Assembly (NCBI GenBank): GCA_026967815.1
Contig: JAPUUO010000089.1
Span: 1 to 5,876, forward strand
Direction of reading: 5' to 3'
Origin: Candidatus Bathyarchaeota archaeon
GTDB lineage: Archaea > Thermoproteota > Bathyarchaeia > Bathyarchaeales > Bathyarchaeaceae
Length of the DNA stretch: 5,876 bases
This document shows positions 5,867 through 5,876 of this stretch, one piece after another. The notes beneath the pieces were generated by a model. That model did not search any database and was not told where the DNA came from. It was given only the letters and a program-made list of their open reading frames with translations. Position 1 is the stretch's first letter. Each line of letters opens with the position of its first letter. A program made the position numbers and the translations under genes.

Positions 5867-5876
5867 CCCTATCAAT

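Larger units (their letters stand above)
5538..5876. other. Right-hand noncoding stretch rich in repeats and dyads
   Basis: No convincing gene lies in these 339 bp. The open frames on the minus strand have no SD, and the longest at the edge would need a TTG start. The stretch holds an 8-bp palindrome ATCCGGAT (5537-5544) overlapping the stop codon region, three GCATGC-type palindromes (5596-5606, 5656-5665, 5704-5716), the right inverted-repeat arm, a small dyad (5727-5741), a 16-bp perfect palindrome (5779-5794) and a TATA-like box (5825-5834). This density fits an attachment, inversion or regulatory region. I see no tRNA or other structured RNA. Confidence 0.5.

Noticed and set aside
5693..5875. 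60-aa minus-strand frame at the right edge
   Set aside because: It needs a TTG start, has no SD, and runs through the palindrome and the right repeat arm.
5538..5876. tRNA gene or CRISPR array near the repeats
   Set aside because: There is no cloverleaf or TPsiC-like GGTTCGAATCC stretch, and the GCATG copies are too few, too irregular and too short for a CRISPR array.

Overview
The window looks archaeal, most likely from an uncultivated lineage near Bathyarchaeia or other Thermoproteota. The main reason is the central gene. From its N-terminus through the C-terminal winged helix, its protein resembles a large TPR-like family that I remember mainly from Bathyarchaeia genomes; this is recollection and was not searched. 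Archaeal-style signals support the assignment: an A/T-rich TATA-like box, T-tract ends without a strong hairpin, apparent leaderless starts for the two large genes, and a near-perfect Shine-Dalgarno (SD) sequence on one small gene. The lineage call is tentative.

Layout, left to right. Positions 30-75 hold a dyad and a GCATG-rich repeat arm. Positions 144-1448 (minus strand) encode a tyrosine recombinase of 434 aa with the catalytic Arg, Lys, His-x-x-Arg and Tyr in place. Only about 20 bp from its start, on the opposite strand, begins a 1205-aa protein (1469-5086). It consists of a long TPR-like helical solenoid, a beta-sandwich and a C-terminal winged helix-turn-helix (wHTH). After a T-rich terminator and a TATA-like promoter comes a 79-aa basic protein (5298-5537) that I do not recognise. 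The last 339 bp carry no credible gene but are rich in repeats and palindromes.

The most notable structure is a pair of matching repeats in opposite orientation. The arm at 44-75 (plus) matches the arm at 5716-5683 (minus) at 30 of 32 positions, with one 2-nt insertion, and the arms enclose all three genes. A partial third copy lies at 5596-5628. A recombinase gene next to one of two inverted, sequence-specific repeats suggests either a mobile element of about 5.7 kb with its ends visible, or a segment that the recombinase can invert. The large TPR/wHTH protein and the small basic protein would then be cargo or regulators. This reading is inference: the sequence shows the repeats and the genes, but not the recombination.
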